64,000 bases of DNA from Sphingomicrobium astaxanthinifaciens (GTDB lineage: Bacteria > Pseudomonadota > Alphaproteobacteria > Sphingomonadales > Sphingomonadaceae), in assembly GCF_022865105.1 (NCBI RefSeq), contig NZ_JAKNYM010000002.1, positions 1,025,501 through 1,089,500 of the forward strand. The letters are read 5' to 3'. The first letter of the stretch is position 1. Each line of letters begins with the position of its first letter. The translations under genes and the position numbers were made by a program. Below, piece after piece: positions 62,341 through 64,000 of the stretch. The notes beneath the pieces were generated by a model, which worked only from the letters and a program-made list of their open reading frames with translations, had not been told where the DNA came from and searched no databases.

Positions 62341-62363
62341 CTGTAGATCATCAGCTATATTGA

Positions 62364-63174
62364 TCAGCGATCTGTGGGAACTTCTCTAAAACGAAACCGA
62401 TCACTTTTCCCGGTCTCCTTACTTCGTGTAGAAAACCAAATGTCTGGCAGAGGTGTGATGTTTCCTGCTCGACCGGACGCGAAAATGATGAAGCTCCCGT
62501 CCCAGCTGATATAGGGCCGCGCGTCGAATCCGGGTCCGCTGAGTTCGGAGAGGTGGATAGCAGGTCCGAAATCCTCGGAGGTGCTTTCACGCGTTGCGTA
62601 AGGGCCCGCCGTCGATGCTCATATAAAGCCTACCACCTTGCCCCGCCAGACCGCTGGGTGGACGACGCGTGAAGATCATCACCTCTTGCCCGTTTTCCTC
62701 GTAAAAGGTTGGCGTTTCCTCCAACATCCCTGGCGTATTGATGTTGGGCCCGAGGCGGGTGGGTACGCTCCAGCCGTCCCGGCCCATTCGAGTGACATAG
62801 ATATCATAGGCGAGGTCATCGCGATCACTGGAGAAGTATAATTTCTTGCCCGGCATCAAGGTGGGGCAGGCCTCGTTTGCGTCCGGTCGATTGACTGGCG
62901 CAGGCAGAGGAGAAGCTGGACCGAATTCGTCAGCACGGCTGTTCCGGCTGGCCATGAAAAGGTCCTGGCTGCCGTTGCGATTCGAGTTGAAGACGATGGT
63001 CAGGCCATCAGGCGAATGGCTGGCGCATCCATCGACTACGGCCGTGTTGATATCGGGATTCGATATGACGTTGAGGTTTTGAGGAGGATTCCAAACCTGC
63101 CAGTTTTTCGCGGTAGCGCCGGAAACGCAGAAAAAAGCGAACAAAGACGATGTGATTAGAAGCTTTTTAGTCAT
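62364..63174 (-). pseudogene. PD40/TolB-like exported beta-propeller, broken by one-base frameshift
   Basis: The start is a signal peptide (MTKKLLITSSLFAFFCVSGA) with PD40 repeats (CASHSPDGLTIVFNSNRNGSQDLFMASR; KLYFSSDRDDLAYDIYVTR). The frame ends at 62587 after MSIDGGP. The next PD40 repeat (DARPYISWDGSFIIFASGRAG ... PDIWFSTRS) is read in another frame to a stop at 62364. One extra base in the GGCGGGCCC run near 62605 would explain it; total length 811 nt gives 269 residues after removing it. GC content is clearly lower than the rest, suggesting transfer. May be a real break or a sequencing error. Confidence 0.8.
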
Positions 63175-63370
63175 GACATCACTCCTAAGTTCACCCTGCG
63201 GGGGATGTGCGCGAACGACACCCCGGCTTTGAGTCGAAGGCGTCTCGGCACATCGACCTGGAAAGAGCGCCTAGATTTCTGGAAAGTCAAATATAACTAA
63301 CGCAGATCAATGTTTGCATTAGTATATTGGCCGAGCATTTTTACGCTTCCCAGCCCCTTCACTGCGTTCG

Positions 63371-64000
63371 TCACTCGCTCGGGATGAGCGTGATCGCGTC
63401 CTGCCGCCCGTCGAGGTAGCGCACGGTTTCGCCATCGAACCATGCGTCTTCCTCGCTGCGGAAATCGACCCGTCGGCCGCCCCATTCGGGGACCGCATTG
63501 TAGGTGGTCAGCTCGATCGACCAGGCGGTGTCGGCGCGGACCGGGGCGGCGCCGCGCGGGTCGGCCTCCTGATTGTCCCAGAAGCCGATGGCGGGGCCGG
63601 CGCCGTGGCCGTGCAGCCCGATGGGGTGCGAGTAGATCGACGGGTCGTAGCCCTCGGCGATCGCCTGTGCACGGGCGCGCGCGAGGATGGTATTGCCGGG
63701 CTCGCCCTCGCGAAAACTTTCCCGCAGGATGTCGGCGACGCGCTTGGTGGCCTCGAGGCCTGCGCGAAGGCCCGCGGGGGCCTGCGTCTCGCCGGGCTTG
63801 AGGACGTAGGCAAGGTGCTGGGTGTCGGTGTTGAGGCGCAAATAGGTGAGGCCGAAGTCGGTCCACAGCAGGTCGCCGGGCTCGATCACCCGATCGTTGT
63901 AGAGCATGCCCTCTTCGCCCTCGCGCTGGATGGCGACGCTGGGGTGGAACCACGGCTGGAGCCCGAGGCGCGCGAGCCGCTCGCGCATCCACCAGCGCAC
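63371..64000 (-). CDS. M24 (Xaa-Pro peptidase-like) metallopeptidase, truncated by window edge
   Basis: This is the C-terminal 209 residues of a pita-bread-fold M24 peptidase. Visible metal-region motifs: WTDFGLTYLRLNTDTQH (first Asp pair), SHPIGLHGHGAGPAIG (His) and SIELTTYNAVPEWGG (Glu). The N-terminal part is beyond position 64000. Similar proteins act as aminopeptidases cleaving X-Pro bonds. Confidence 0.85.
   Translation of the reverse strand: MRWWMRERLARLGLQPWFHPSVAIQREGEEGMLYNDRVIEPGDLLWTDFGLTYLRLNTDTQHLAYVLKPGETQAPAGLRAGLEATKRVADILRESFREGEPGNTILARARAQAIAEGYDPSIYSHPIGLHGHGAGPAIGFWDNQEADPRGAAPVRADTAWSIELTTYNAVPEWGGRRVDFRSEEDAWFDGETVRYLDGRQDAITLIPSE

Noticed and set aside
62148-62363. 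71-residue plus-strand frame in the AT-richer patch
   Set aside because: No ribosome site; it runs through the 14-bp terminator hairpin and looks random.
62351-62590. 79-residue frame after the PD40 stop
   Set aside because: It is the wrong frame; the true PD40 continuation is in the third frame ending at 62364.

Overview
This is a high-GC alphaproteobacterial chromosome segment. Its gene content and order suggest Sphingomonadales: a fused-subunit 2-oxoacid dehydrogenase, an Oar-like TonB receptor, a SigF/NrsF bufferin operon, a DUF484-xerC pair, hrcA-grpE facing away from rph-rdgB-hemW, and the gshB-yraN-rsmI block. The genus is inferred only. There are about 74 protein genes, one tRNA, no rRNA, no CRISPR array and no recognisable insertion sequence. 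Most of it is core housekeeping DNA in tightly coupled operons, with many 1-4 nt stop/start overlaps.

Region 1 (1-10.9 kb) looks like aromatic amino acid catabolism. The end of paaA, then paaB, paaC and paaE (no paaD in between) encode ring-1,2-phenylacetyl-CoA epoxidase. They are followed by a TyrB-type aminotransferase, a fused E1 alpha/beta 2-oxoacid dehydrogenase and its E2. Read together, these suggest phenylalanine -> phenylpyruvate -> phenylacetyl-CoA -> ring epoxide. A large Oar-like TonB-dependent receptor and a strong terminator close the region. tRNA-Arg(CCG) follows on the minus strand.

Region 2 (11.3-15.0 kb, minus strand) is a complete bufferin operon in the order bufA-bufB-bufC-doxX-sigF-nrsF. 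bufA encodes a four-cysteine precursor peptide, bufB an MNIO/DUF692 enzyme and bufC its partner. sigF is an ECF sigma factor and nrsF its membrane anti-sigma (DUF1109). A GTAACC-N16-CGAA promoter, matching the remembered Caulobacter SigF consensus, lies 52 nt upstream of bufA. A GC-rich hairpin separates bufA from the enzymes. The precursor carries an apparent lipobox.

Region 3 (15.1-27.5 kb): phaR and a histone-H1-tailed protein; glmU-glmS; a LysR regulator; an alpha/beta-hydrolase-OsmC fusion with a GFA-family protein; alr; a dapB-51 aa ORF-nth operon; a thioesterase with a palindromic operator; cobB.

Region 4 (27.6-43.5 kb): lepB-rnc-era; pgi-gor-oxidoreductase-CaiB transferase; XpaC/TelA; a TadG/TadE/TadE trio; enoyl-CoA hydratase; transaldolase; DUF484-xerC.

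Region 5 (43.5-61.5 kb): a three-gene secreted spore-coat-U-like cluster; DedA-gshB-yraN-rsmI; an LpoA-like lipoprotein; hemW-rdgB-rph; hrcA-grpE; a lower-GC three-gene operon of mostly unknown function with an HExxH protein; acpP-fabF-mltG; a stand-alone SH3 protein; a MarR regulator; leucyl aminopeptidase.

Region 6 (62-64 kb): a lower-GC stretch with a frameshifted PD40 beta-propeller gene and its terminator, then the end of an M24 peptidase cut by the window edge.
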